A stretch of 38,243 bases of DNA from Verrucomicrobiota bacterium (lineage in GTDB: Bacteria; Verrucomicrobiota; Verrucomicrobiia; Palsa-1439): positions 1-38,243 of the forward strand of contig VHCW01000043.1 in the NCBI GenBank assembly GCA_016871575.1, in the 5' to 3' direction. This document shows, in pieces, positions 8,108-16,923 of this stretch. Under the pieces are notes generated by a model. That model made no database searches. It had not been told where the DNA came from and saw only the letters and a list, made by a program, of their open reading frames with translations. The position numbers were made by a program, and so were the translations under genes. The first letter of the stretch is position 1. Every line of letters starts with the position of its first letter.

Positions 8108-11010
8108 CGCCAACGACGATATTGTTCTGCTTGTTTTTCGCCATCGCGCAAGCGAGCGTTCTGTCGGCTCCGCCAATCCGCAGCCTGAACCGGTTGCCGT
8201 CGAGCCTGCCGGCCATCGAGCAAAGCGCGCGGGAGTTGCCGGTGATTGCGCAGGCGGACGTGGTGGTCGCGGGTGGCGGCTTGGCCGGCGTCAGCGCGGC
8301 GTTGCGGGCAGCGGAAGAAGGTCGCTCGGTCATTCTGGTCGAAGACCGGAATTGCCTCGCGCACGAGGCAACAGCGTCGTGGAATTGCGTGTTGGGCGAA
8401 ACCAAACTATCAGCGGATTATCCGGTGGCTTCCAGTTTGCTCAGCGCCCTGACCCCGAAGGGCGTCACCTCGAACGCCGGGCCGGCTCCGGAGCGTTTCA
8501 AGAGCTTGACCCACAGCCGCGTGGCGGCCCAGCCGAGAATCCGTGTGTTGTTTTTCTCGATGCCGGCTGGCGTGGTGTTGGAGGGAGACCGCGTTTGCGG
8601 CGTGGTCATCGTCAATCACGCCGGGCGACAGGTTATTGTGGCGAAAGCGGTGGTGGACGCGACGCCGACGGCGCAACTCGCGGCGGCGGCAGGCGCGCGC
8701 ACGGACACCGGCCAGCGCAGCGAACAAACTGTCCGCCGGTTCATCGAGGCAAGTCCCAAGCCGGCTGCGGAGGATGTGCGACAGGCGTTGGCGCGCGCCA
8801 AGTTGGATGACTGCGTCGTGACGGTTGGAGCGCGGTATCTGGAGCTGGAATGGAAGGTGCAACGCACCGGCGATATCGCAGCCGATTGGTCGCGCGCGCA
8901 AGCGGCCACGCTCAACCGGAGTTTCGCGCTGCGCAACGCCATGCTCCGAGGCGGATTGAACCTGAAAAAGTTTGAGGTCAGTCCGGAAATCATTTGGGGG
9001 CGCGTGGCGCTCAGCGAAGATGTCGAAGGACTGGTGGTGGCCGCGCCCGGAGAGGAATATCCGCGCGTATCGTCGCTGCTTTGCGCCGGTGAGGCGGCGG
9101 GGAAAATCGCCGCCGGCGCGGCCCGGAAAACAAGCCGATTCCCTGCAACGCTGGACAGCACGACACAGTCCGACCTCTCGCAAGTGAAGGAACTATTGTC
9201 GGGACCGCAGACCGGCGTTCGTTATCCGAAATTGCGACAGGCGTCCGGACGATTGCCGGTCGCCGCGCGTTGCGATGTCGTGGTGGTCGGCGGCGGCACG
9301 TCTGGCGCGTACGCCGCCATCGCGGCGGCCCGGCGGAAGATGAAAGTGGTTCTGGTGGAAATCCTGCCGAACCTTGGCGGCACCAGCAGCAATCGCGTGA
9401 CGACCTACTACTGGGGCGTGCCGTGGAAGAGCGCGTTGGTCGGGGAAGTGGACAACGAGATTCGCCTGCAACCGCGCACCGGCCCGACCAGCCTGGAAAA
9501 AGTCAGTTTTTCCGGCGAGGAAAAGAAACGGGTGTTGGAGGAACTGGCTCTTCAGGCCGGCGTGAAGATTCTCTATCGCAGTTTCGGAGCGGGCGTCGTG
9601 GCCGATGGCAATCGCGTGACCGGCGTGGTGGTGGAAAACGCGTCCGGCCGGCAGGTCATCCTCGCCCAGACGGTGGTGGACGCGACCGGCCACGCTGACC
9701 TCGCGGCGGCTGCGGGCGCCGGGTTCGAAACAGGCCGGGCCGCGGACGGGTTTCAGCACGAGGCCGAACACGGCCCGTTGCGCGATTCGCTCGATGCGGA
9801 GGACCTGTCGAAATATTACGTGCGCCACCCGTCCTACGCGCTCAGCCTCAACATTCGCGAGAGCCGGAGGATTCGCGGCGATTACACGTTGACGTTCGAC
9901 GACGTGATTCACAATCGCCGGTTTCCCGACACGGTGGCGTTTTGGTATTCCAACTACGACAGCCATTTCCCGCACTCGGCCAATCAGGACGACCAAGCGC
10001 AGGACTGGATTGCGATTCTGGGGTTGTTTCGGAAACCGATTCTCGGCGAGATCCCTTATCGCTGTCTGTTGCCGAAAGGCGTGGAGAACATTCTCGTGGT
10101 CGGCAAAGCCTACTCCGCGAGCCACGATGCGTTGATTGGGGCGCGGATGCAGCGCGACCTGCAACATCTCGGCGAAGCCGCCGGCGTGGCCGCGGCCGTG
10201 GCTGTCCGCAATGGGGTTTCACCGCGGTCAGTGTCAGTGGAGGAGTTGCGCGCTGAATTGGCGCGGCTTGGCGTCTTGCCCCGCAAGACGCCGCTCGTGA
10301 GCCGTTCTGATCCCTCTGCTCTTGCGGCGCGATTGGGCGCGCAGGAATCACTCGACGCCATGGTGGAGCTTTACTTGGCCGGCGAACGCGCCGTGCCCGT
10401 TCTTAAACCGTTGCTCGATTCCGCGGACATTGCCAAGCAGACCGAGGCCGCGTTGGTGTTGGGAATGTTGAATCAGCGCGATGCGGTCCCCGCCTTGTTG
10501 GACGTGCTGGCCCGGCGCGACAACCGCACGTTTACGTTCAAGCTGGAGAATGCATCGAGTCGTCCTTCCGTGCCGGCGTACTATGCGGCCGTCATCCTGC
10601 TGGGCCGGCTGCAAGCCAGGGAAGCAGTCGGGCCGATCTCGGCCTTGCTTCGCGAGCCGGAACGCTGTCCGCATGACCTGGCCTCGTTTGCCATCGTCGC
10701 GCTCGGCAGGATAGGGGACCGCTCCGTCGTTGGCGTCATCAAACCATACCTGAAAATCCACAAGCCCATCGAATTCCGTCACGAGAACATGGGATTTGAG
10801 CAAGACTGGGGCGTTCGCACCAATGCCGCGCGCGTCCTGGCGAAGTTGGGCGACAAGTCCGGTTTGCCGATGCTGATCGAGTTGCTTCAGGCTGACCAAT
10901 CCCAACTGCGGAACTACGCGCAACGGTTGTTGGAGGAAATCAGCGGACGCACGTTTGGCAAGGACCGCGAAACGTGGGCGCGCTGGTGGAAACAAACGAA
11001 GGATTCCTGA
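8104..11010 (+). CDS. Exported double FAD-dependent oxidoreductase with HEAT repeats
   Basis: A 968-residue protein with a likely signal peptide (MTPTTILFCLFFAIAQASVLSA). Two dinucleotide-binding beta-alpha-beta units are visible: ADVVVAGGGLAG (glycines 57-59) ending in ILVED, and CDVVVVGGGTSG (glycines 396-398) ending in VVLVEILPNLGGTSS. Each is followed by the VVVDAT(G/P) phrase of FAD_oxidored proteins, so the flavoprotein core appears duplicated; the first copy lacks the GG-x-S segment after its acidic residue. From about residue 730 come alanine/leucine-rich helical pairs (AALVLGMLNQRDAVPALLDVL, IVALGRIGDRSVVGVI, RVLAKLGDKSGLPMLIELL), a HEAT/PBS-lyase-like array. The oxidised substrate is unknown; context suggests a carbohydrate. 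The ATG at 8104 shares ATGA with the transporter stop, which argues against any earlier start. Confidence 0.85.
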   Translation: MTPTTILFCLFFAIAQASVLSAPPIRSLNRLPSSLPAIEQSARELPVIAQADVVVAGGGLAGVSAALRAAEEGRSVILVEDRNCLAHEATASWNCVLGETKLSADYPVASSLLSALTPKGVTSNAGPAPERFKSLTHSRVAAQPRIRVLFFSMPAGVVLEGDRVCGVVIVNHAGRQVIVAKAVVDATPTAQLAAAAGARTDTGQRSEQTVRRFIEASPKPAAEDVRQALARAKLDDCVVTVGARYLELEWKVQRTGDIAADWSRAQAATLNRSFALRNAMLRGGLNLKKFEVSPEIIWGRVALSEDVEGLVVAAPGEEYPRVSSLLCAGEAAGKIAAGAARKTSRFPATLDSTTQSDLSQVKELLSGPQTGVRYPKLRQASGRLPVAARCDVVVVGGGTSGAYAAIAAARRKMKVVLVEILPNLGGTSSNRVTTYYWGVPWKSALVGEVDNEIRLQPRTGPTSLEKVSFSGEEKKRVLEELALQAGVKILYRSFGAGVVADGNRVTGVVVENASGRQVILAQTVVDATGHADLAAAAGAGFETGRAADGFQHEAEHGPLRDSLDAEDLSKYYVRHPSYALSLNIRESRRIRGDYTLTFDDVIHNRRFPDTVAFWYSNYDSHFPHSANQDDQAQDWIAILGLFRKPILGEIPYRCLLPKGVENILVVGKAYSASHDALIGARMQRDLQHLGEAAGVAAAVAVRNGVSPRSVSVEELRAELARLGVLPRKTPLVSRSDPSALAARLGAQESLDAMVELYLAGERAVPVLKPLLDSADIAKQTEAALVLGMLNQRDAVPALLDVLARRDNRTFTFKLENASSRPSVPAYYAAVILLGRLQAREAVGPISALLREPERCPHDLASFAIVALGRIGDRSVVGVIKPYLKIHKPIEFRHENMGFEQDWGVRTNAARVLAKLGDKSGLPMLIELLQADQSQLRNYAQRLLEEISGRTFGKDRETWARWWKQTKDS

Positions 11011-11011
11011 A

Positions 11012-13195
11012 ATGAGAGTCTCATTATTGAAGGTGAATCTCACGCGGCGGCGTTGGTTGCGAATGATCGGAGTGGCAGCGGCTTTTGTCTGTCTGACGGG
11101 ATTCGGACTTGCCCAGGAGATCACGTATCGGCTCGATACAAACATCGCCTATCTTCCGGACGTTGCGATGTCGGCTTCCGATTACGCCGACGAAAAGTGC
11201 CGGTTGGATTTGTATCTCCCGGTCGGGGTGACCGGTTTCCCGACGGTGGTTTATTATCACGGCGGCGGCCTCAACGCCGGCCGTCGTTCCATCCCGGCGG
11301 CGTTGAAGGAGCGCGGATGGGCGGTGGCCGGCGTCAGTTACCGGCTTCACCCGAAGGTGCAGCATCCGGTCTATATTGAGGATGCCGCCGCGGCGCTGGC
11401 GTGGGTATTCAAGAACATCGAGTCGCACGGCGGCGATGCGAGCAAGATTTTCGTCACGGGCATTTCCGCCGGTGGTTATCTGACAGCAATGGTCGGGTTG
11501 GACACAAGCTATCTGGCGAAGCATGAGATTGACGCAAATCGCATTGCGGCACTGATACCGGTGACCGGACAAATGATCACTCATCAGACTGTGCGCAAGG
11601 AACAAGGCATTGAGCCGAGCAAGTTCCGTCCGACGATTGACCGGTTTGCGCCACTGTATCACGTCCGCAACGATGCCCCGCCCACGCTCTGCATCACCGG
11701 CGGCTGGGGGGTGGACATGCTCATGCGCGCCGAAGAAAACCTGTACTTCGTCTCGATGATGAAACTCGTTGGCCACAACAACATCCGTCACATCGTCATC
11801 GAGGACGCCAATCACGGCCGCTGCGGCAAGGAATGTTGGCCGCACGTGATTGAGTTCATCGAGGGAACGCTCGCGGGTTCGCCGTTGACGCAGAATGATG
11901 TTGTTGCAGCCAAGCCGCCCATTGCCAAGAAACTGGTCGCGCGCGCCTACGACTCGGGTTTCGACATGGACCACGACACATGGAACGGCATGGGAGTCGG
12001 CAGCGACGGTCGCGTGTATTACGTGTTGTGCAGTGAATCGGTTGATCGCGGTGGTCAGATGTTCTCCTTCGACCCGGCCACCGAACGCATCCGTCACGTG
12101 GGCGACTTGACCGAAGCCTGTGGTGAAAAGGGATTGAAAGCGATTCCTCAAGGAAAAAGCCATGCGACTTTCGTCGAACATGAAAGCAGGCTTTTTTTTG
12201 CGACGCATCTCGCCTACTACAACCCCGGCGGCGGTGACAAAGGCGCCAAAGAGAGCATGGCGGTGCCGCCGCCCGGTTACAAGCCATATCCGGGTGGGCA
12301 TTTTCTGTCGTATGACCTGAAACAGGGAACATTCCAGAAACTGGCTTCCGCGCCTCACGGCGAAGGCATCCTGAGCATGACAATGGACGTGCGGCGTGGT
12401 CGTCTCTATGGCCTGACATGGCCGACCGGTTATTTCCTACGGTACGACCTTGCCACGAAGAACCTGAAAACCTTCGGACCGATTGCCGGGCGGGGCGAGG
12501 CCGGTGAAGGACCGACCTATTCCACCCTCTGTCGTGCCATCGTCGTTAACCCGGATGACGGCTCCGCTTACTTAACCACTTCGGACGGCGACATCCTCCG
12601 CTACCGCTACGACCGCGACACGCTCGATACGGTCGCCGAAGAAAATCTCCGCAAGGATTACTTTGGCGTTTACGATCCGACCAAGCCCGGCCACATGGGG
12701 TACAACTGGCGGCAAGCCTTTTGGCATCCGACCGAGAAAGTGATCTACGGCGTGCACGGCAACTCAGGCTACTTGTTCCGGTTTGATCCGCGTGTGCCCC
12801 GCGTGGAACTGTTGGAGCGGCTCACGTCCGAGCCTTCGCGGCGGCGCGGGATGAACGACAGATTCCGTTACGGCTATCTCGCCTTCACGCTGGGGCCTGA
12901 TGGGCGAACCATATACTACCTGACCGGCGGCCCGATCCCCGCTGGTCAGAAGCCGCCGTCACTTCCGGGCGATGCCAAACGACGCGAGGAAAACCTGCAC
13001 CTTGTCACCTACGATATTCCGACGCACCACTACACCGATCACGGTCCAATCTTTTTCGCCGACGGACAATGGCCGTGGCTGGTTCATTCCATCGCCGTGG
13101 GCAAAGACGGCAGCGTATATGCGCTGTCCCGAGTCCACAGAAACGGGCGCTACGTGCCCGACTTGATCCGCATTCCAACCGTACACCACAACTAA
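11012..13195 (+). CDS. Secreted alpha/beta-hydrolase (esterase) fused to a beta-propeller
   Basis: The 727-residue protein starts one base after the previous stop. An N-terminal TRRRWLRM followed by a hydrophobic run and FGLAQE suggests Tat or Sec export. Residues about 45-290 form an alpha/beta-hydrolase of the carboxylesterase/feruloyl-acetyl esterase kind: oxyanion loop YHGGG (His83-Gly86), nucleophile elbow GISAGG with Ser152, and likely catalytic His268 in DANHGR. The remaining about 430 residues hold repeated propeller-like strands (GMGVGSDGRVYYVLCS, AYLTTSDGDILRYRYDRD, DGRTIYYLTGG, AVGKDGSVYALSRV), as in SMP-30/streptogramin-lyase-like folds. Removal of acetyl or other acyl groups from a glycan would suit the neighbouring sulfatase and transporter. 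The role of the propeller is unknown; it may bind substrate or be a second enzyme. Confidence 0.85.
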   Translation: MRVSLLKVNLTRRRWLRMIGVAAAFVCLTGFGLAQEITYRLDTNIAYLPDVAMSASDYADEKCRLDLYLPVGVTGFPTVVYYHGGGLNAGRRSIPAALKERGWAVAGVSYRLHPKVQHPVYIEDAAAALAWVFKNIESHGGDASKIFVTGISAGGYLTAMVGLDTSYLAKHEIDANRIAALIPVTGQMITHQTVRKEQGIEPSKFRPTIDRFAPLYHVRNDAPPTLCITGGWGVDMLMRAEENLYFVSMMKLVGHNNIRHIVIEDANHGRCGKECWPHVIEFIEGTLAGSPLTQNDVVAAKPPIAKKLVARAYDSGFDMDHDTWNGMGVGSDGRVYYVLCSESVDRGGQMFSFDPATERIRHVGDLTEACGEKGLKAIPQGKSHATFVEHESRLFFATHLAYYNPGGGDKGAKESMAVPPPGYKPYPGGHFLSYDLKQGTFQKLASAPHGEGILSMTMDVRRGRLYGLTWPTGYFLRYDLATKNLKTFGPIAGRGEAGEGPTYSTLCRAIVVNPDDGSAYLTTSDGDILRYRYDRDTLDTVAEENLRKDYFGVYDPTKPGHMGYNWRQAFWHPTEKVIYGVHGNSGYLFRFDPRVPRVELLERLTSEPSRRRGMNDRFRYGYLAFTLGPDGRTIYYLTGGPIPAGQKPPSLPGDAKRREENLHLVTYDIPTHHYTDHGPIFFADGQWPWLVHSIAVGKDGSVYALSRVHRNGRYVPDLIRIPTVHHN

Positions 13196-13203
13196 TCAAT
13201 ACT

Positions 13204-15186
13204 ATGAAACTCAAATCTATCTTGACGGTTTTTTGGGCTCTCGCCGCCGCTACTGCAGTTTGGAGTAAGACGACAATTATGGTTGATCACGGACGCTTTG
13301 CCTCGGCCGTCGAAGCGGCCAAAGCCGAAGACCGTGTCAATTGGTTGGATGCTGACCAAAGTGACGACAATGCCTGCACCGAGTGTTTCGCCGCGTTGGA
13401 ACTTCAACGCTATTTGCGCAAGATGACCGGGCGCGCGGATGATTTCGCTATCGCTTCTCGTGAACCGCTGCGCGGTGACGTGATTCGCGTGGGCGGAACA
13501 CAACCGGAACTCGGCGTTGAAGGTTATCAAATTCGCAGCAGCATCGTGAATGGACGACGGATAACGGCGCTCACCGGCGGAAGCCGCGTCGGAACACTCT
13601 ACGCTGCGTACGACCTGCTCTATCGGCTCGGTTGCCGATGGTTCGCGCCGGGCGAACTCCACGAGGAAGTGCCGCGCATCGCCGGCATCCCGGACATGGA
13701 TGTCACCGAGAAACCGTCGTTTGTCACGCGCGGTTTTCTGGCGTGGGAGAATCGCGGCGACCCGGACTTCCTGTTGTGGATGGCGCGCAACCGGTTGAAC
13801 TACTGGACGGTCACCCAGCAGGAACGCGGTTTGATGCGGAAACTCGGTATCCGCATGGTCTATGGGTCACACGACGCGTTGGAGTTGTTCCTCAATCCAG
13901 CGCAGTATTTCGAGGCGCACCCGGAATGGTTCGCGTTGGTCAAGGGAAAGCGCACGCCCGGCATCAGAGGGAAGTTCGGCACCAACTACTGCACCTCGAA
14001 TGCGGACGCGACCAGCGAGTTCGTGAAGAACTACGTGCAGGCGCTCGTGGACGGCGAGTGCCGCGAGGCTGACATCGTGCGGTTCTGGTTCCTTGACGCG
14101 GGGAAATGGTGCGAGTGCGACAACTGCAAGGCACAGGGCACACCGACCGACCGGAACCTGTTCGTCACGCATCGGTTCGCCGAAGAAGTCAGGAAAGCGC
14201 GACAGGCGGGACGGATTCACCGGCCCATCGCGATCACGTTCCTTGCCTACTCCGACGTGGTGGAACCAGCGTCGAAACCGTTGCCGGCTGGCTTCGACTA
14301 CGAGACCTGTGCCGCGACATTCTATCCGATCCGTCGCTGCTACGTGCACAACTTCGACGACCCGTCCTGCGAGCCAAACAACAAGTATTTCCGTCAACTC
14401 GACGGCTGGGCGCGCGATCCGCAGCGGCACTACCAAGGACAGATTGCCATCGGCGAGTACTACAACGTCTCGCGCTTCAAATGTCTGCCGATCTGCTTCA
14501 TGCACACAATGGCCAACGATATTTCCGCTTACTACAAAGCCGGCGCGCGGCATTTCGATTACATGCACGTCACCTGCCGCAACTGGGGCAACAAGGCATT
14601 GACCAATTACCAGATGGCCCGCCAACTTTGGAATGTCCAGACCGATTGCGAATCGCTCTGGCAGGATTACTTCGCCAAGCGATACGGCCCGGCGGCCAAG
14701 ACGATGCACGCGTTCTACGAATCACTGGAAAAAATGCTCTCCAACGCGACGGAATTGAAATACGGTCTGGCCCGGCGTTTGGAGCGCGGCGACACTGATC
14801 TGTTCCCCAACGCGCACCTTCCTTCACTGGACAAAATTCTCGATTACAGCAAACAGTGTCGGCAACTGTTGATAAAGGCCACGTCCACATCGCTGCCCTC
14901 GCGCATCCAGGAACGCATTGCCGAGGACGAGCGGAACTTCACCTACGGGGAACGGACGGTGGCATATTACGACGCCTGCGTCCAGGCGTTCACAGAAGCC
15001 CGCGCCAAACGTTTCGATGCCGCGCGCAAACATTACGACGAGGCGCAACGTTTGGCTGAACTTCTTCGGGCCGACACGCTTTCCACGCGAGACTCTTCCT
15101 CGCACGGCAACGCTGAAAATGCCTTGGTCGCCAGCGGCGCCGCCGGCGCGCTGGCGCATATCGCAAAACTTCTCGAAGCAAAATAG
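13204..15186 (+). CDS. Exported DUF4838 protein, alpha-glucuronidase-like N-terminus
   Basis: A 660-residue protein with a signal peptide (MKLKSILTVFWALAAATAVWS). The N-terminal region (ELQRYLRKMTGR, then GTLYAAYDLLYRLGCRWFAPGE) matches the small domain that precedes the barrel in GH67-like glucuronidases. The middle is the DUF4838 type: FWFLDAGKWCECDNCKAQG with paired cysteines, ITFLAYSDV and GEYYNVSRFKCLP. The C-terminal roughly 150 residues are helical. DUF4838 proteins occur in polysaccharide loci of Verrucomicrobiota and Bacteroidota; enzymatic activity is not established, so a glycosidase role is inferred. The ATG at 13204 was chosen because it starts the signal peptide 8 bases after the esterase stop. 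It is the last gene of the plus-strand run and converges on trmL 16 bases later. Confidence 0.8.
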   Translation: MKLKSILTVFWALAAATAVWSKTTIMVDHGRFASAVEAAKAEDRVNWLDADQSDDNACTECFAALELQRYLRKMTGRADDFAIASREPLRGDVIRVGGTQPELGVEGYQIRSSIVNGRRITALTGGSRVGTLYAAYDLLYRLGCRWFAPGELHEEVPRIAGIPDMDVTEKPSFVTRGFLAWENRGDPDFLLWMARNRLNYWTVTQQERGLMRKLGIRMVYGSHDALELFLNPAQYFEAHPEWFALVKGKRTPGIRGKFGTNYCTSNADATSEFVKNYVQALVDGECREADIVRFWFLDAGKWCECDNCKAQGTPTDRNLFVTHRFAEEVRKARQAGRIHRPIAITFLAYSDVVEPASKPLPAGFDYETCAATFYPIRRCYVHNFDDPSCEPNNKYFRQLDGWARDPQRHYQGQIAIGEYYNVSRFKCLPICFMHTMANDISAYYKAGARHFDYMHVTCRNWGNKALTNYQMARQLWNVQTDCESLWQDYFAKRYGPAAKTMHAFYESLEKMLSNATELKYGLARRLERGDTDLFPNAHLPSLDKILDYSKQCRQLLIKATSTSLPSRIQERIAEDERNFTYGERTVAYYDACVQAFTEARAKRFDAARKHYDEAQRLAELLRADTLSTRDSSSHGNAENALVASGAAGALAHIAKLLEAK

Positions 15187-15202
15187 ACCTGATGCCGGAA
15201 TC

Positions 15203-15679
15203 CTACACGTCGGGGTTCTGTATGGTGAATCCTTTGACCTGACGCATGGCCTCGTACAGCACGATGGCGACGGCGGTGGCGAGGTTCAGGCTGCGCGCCT
15301 GGGGGTTGAACATCGGGATGGTGATGGCAGTATCAGCATTCGCCTCCAACAAGGCCACCGGCAACCCGGCGGTCTCGCGTCCAAAGACGAGGTAATCGCC
15401 CCAGGAGTAACGCGGCTCCGTGTACGGACGCCGTGATTTTGTGGTGGCGTAGAAAAAACGCGCCTCCGGCCCTGCCTGTGCTCGCAACTCATCGAACGAC
15501 TTCCAGTATTTCCACGTAACGTGCTCCCAGTAGTCCATCCCGGCACGTTTCAGTTCGCGGTCGTCAAGGCGGAAGCCGAGCGGGCCGACGAGGTGCAGCG
15601 TCGCGCCCGTGGCGGCACAGAGGCGCGCGATGTTGCCCGTGTTCGGCGGGATCTCCGGTTCGATCAGGACGACGTTCAT
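15203..15679 (-). CDS. trmL: tRNA (cytidine/uridine-34-2'-O)-methyltransferase TrmL
   Basis: Transfers a methyl group from S-adenosylmethionine to the 2'-OH of the wobble nucleotide of leucine tRNAs in the cytoplasm. The 158-residue length is typical for TrmL, the minimal SPOUT (SpoU) enzyme without an RNA-binding extension. Family motifs are in order: NTGNIARLC (13-21), LVFGRETAGLP (97-107) and RSLNLATAVAIVLYE (129-143), which together build the trefoil-knot cofactor site. The ATG at 15679 gives the canonical MNVVLIEPEIPPNTGN start; an upstream start at 15733 would only add non-conserved residues. It is a single gene, convergent with the DUF4838 gene and divergent from the PsiE-like gene. 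Confidence 0.95.
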   Translation of the reverse strand: MNVVLIEPEIPPNTGNIARLCAATGATLHLVGPLGFRLDDRELKRAGMDYWEHVTWKYWKSFDELRAQAGPEARFFYATTKSRRPYTEPRYSWGDYLVFGRETAGLPVALLEANADTAITIPMFNPQARSLNLATAVAIVLYEAMRQVKGFTIQNPDV

Positions 15680-15777
15680 ATTGGTTCTTTTTCGGCCTTG
15701 ACTGGCTTGGCTAATAACTATAGGGACATGCAACAGAGTGCAATGCTGTTGTCATCGCTCAGTTTAGGAAAACGCAT
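15680..15777. promoter_or_regulatory. Divergent promoter region of trmL and the PsiE-like gene
   Basis: This 98-base gap must hold the promoters of both flanking genes. On the plus strand TTGACT (15698-15703) and TATAGG (15719-15724) are only 15 bases apart. On the minus strand a TTGCAC/TATAGT pair shares the same CTATAG core, also with 15-base spacing. Both are weak matches. AGGA, 8 bases before 15778, is a reasonable ribosome-binding site for the PsiE-like gene. Confidence 0.25.
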
Positions 15778-16227
15778 ATGCAAAAACTAATGAAGGTATT
15801 TGAGCGTGTCATCATCAGCGGATTGATTGGGATGATGATGCTTGCTGTGTTCGTAGCCACGATTGAACTGGGGATCATCTTGTTTCATGAATTGATGAAA
15901 CCCCCGATGTTGCTGCTCGATATTAAGAAAATGCAGGAGGTGTTTGGCTTTTTCCTCATGGTATTGATCGGGCTGGAGCTTTTGGAGAGCATCAAGGCAT
16001 ATCTCAGGGAAGGAACAGTCCATGCCGAGGTGGTTTTTCTTGTGGCGATTGTCGCTATCTCGCGGAAGGTCATCATCGTGGATTACAAGGAGATTACCGC
16101 GGAAATGCTGTACGGAATGTCTGCGGTGATCCTGGCGTTGGGAATAGGCTATTATTGCGTTCGCCGGGCGTTGCATTCGTATCCGCGAAGCGCTATTACT
16201 GACGAGCCGCAACAGCCCACAAAATAA
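15778..16227 (+). CDS. PsiE-like phosphate-starvation family membrane protein
   Basis: A 149-residue inner-membrane protein with four predicted helices: residues about 11-36 (IISGLIGMMMLAVFVATIEL), 53-72 (FGFFLMVLIGLELLESI), 82-98 (AEVVFLVAIVAISRKVI) and 111-128 (YGMSAVILALGIGYYCV). The E-L-LESIKAYL segment followed by VHAEVVFLVAIVAISRKVI is the pattern of the phosphate-starvation-inducible E (PsiE) family. The biochemical role of that family is unknown, and induction by phosphate limitation is documented only for the enterobacterial member; no Pho box was recognised here. It stands alone between trmL and the convergent superoxide dismutase gene. Confidence 0.75.
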   Translation: MQKLMKVFERVIISGLIGMMMLAVFVATIELGIILFHELMKPPMLLLDIKKMQEVFGFFLMVLIGLELLESIKAYLREGTVHAEVVFLVAIVAISRKVIIVDYKEITAEMLYGMSAVILALGIGYYCVRRALHSYPRSAITDEPQQPTK

Positions 16228-16231
16228 CAGA

Positions 16232-16253
16232 GGCACGGTCAATCAACCGTGCC
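16232..16253 (-). terminator. Hairpin terminator candidate after sodB
   Basis: GGCACGGT and ACCGTGCC form a perfect 8-base stem with a 6-base loop between two convergent genes. Read on the minus strand it is followed by TCTGTTATTTT, a T-rich tract, so it best fits termination of the superoxide dismutase transcript. On the plus strand no T-run follows, but the stem could still slow transcripts from the PsiE-like gene. Confidence 0.55.
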
Positions 16254-16280
16254 CCTGCCTGGCAAGAACTTATACGGAGG

Positions 16281-16874
16281 TTATTTCTTCTTCGCTGCAT
16301 TCAACCGAGCAGCAACAGCATCCCAATTGATCGTGTTCCACCATGAGGTAACGTAGTCAGCCCGACGGTTCTGGTATTTCAGGTAGTAGGCGTGTTCCCA
16401 GACGTCGCACGTCAACAGGGGCACGTCGCCCGCGGTCATCGGGTTGGCGGCATTGCCGGTCTGAACGACAGCAAGAACTCCGTCCTTCTTCAGGACGAGC
16501 CAGCCCCAGCCGGAACCGAATTGGGTCACGGACATCTTGCTAAGTTGCTCTTTGAATCCAGCGAAGTTACTGAAGGACTTTTCGATAGCGGCAAGCAGTT
16601 CGCCCTTTGGTTCTCCGCCGCCGTTGGGTTTCATGCCTTCCCAATAGAACGTGTGGTTCCAGACTTGGGCGGCATTGTTGAAGATGGGGCCTTGGGCTTT
16701 GAGGACGATTTGCTCCAGCGTTGCGTCGGCAAACTCGGTGCCGGGCATGAGTTTGTTGAGGTTGTCCACGTAGGTCTGATGGTGTTTCCCGTGATGAATC
16801 CCGACGGTGACGGCGTCAATGTGCGGTTCCAGCGCGTCTTGGGCATACGGCAGTTTGGGCAGTTGATGTGTCAT
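16281..16874 (-). CDS. sodB: Superoxide dismutase, iron type
   Basis: Converts superoxide to oxygen and hydrogen peroxide in the cytoplasm. The 197-residue protein shows all four metal ligands: His27 (in HHGKHH), His74 (WNHTFYW), Asp157 and His161 (DVWEHAYY). Gln70 in NNAAQVWNH sits where iron enzymes carry their active-site glutamine, whereas manganese enzymes place it later in the chain; together with the short PMTAGDVPLLTCDVWEH loop this argues for the Fe form, though cambialistic use cannot be excluded. The ATG at 16874 gives the standard THQLPKLPYAQDALEPHI start and has GGAAAGGAAG upstream; the earlier in-frame start at 16934 would lie within the promoter -35 region. It is transcribed alone, with a promoter and terminator visible. 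Confidence 0.95.
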   Translation of the reverse strand: MTHQLPKLPYAQDALEPHIDAVTVGIHHGKHHQTYVDNLNKLMPGTEFADATLEQIVLKAQGPIFNNAAQVWNHTFYWEGMKPNGGGEPKGELLAAIEKSFSNFAGFKEQLSKMSVTQFGSGWGWLVLKKDGVLAVVQTGNAANPMTAGDVPLLTCDVWEHAYYLKYQNRRADYVTSWWNTINWDAVAARLNAAKKK

Positions 16875-16902
16875 GTTTTTCTTCCTTTCCTGTTTCTTGT
16901 CG

Positions 16903-16923
16903 GGCAACGTAGTCCGCGTTGCC
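16903..16923. repeat. Inverted repeat overlapping the sodB promoter
   Basis: GGCAACG and CGTTGCC are perfect 7-base arms separated by 7 bases. The dyad covers the proposed -10 hexamer and part of the spacer of the sodB promoter, a position where a bound dimeric repressor would block RNA polymerase. No Fur-type AT-rich core is present. The binding factor is unknown. Confidence 0.45.
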
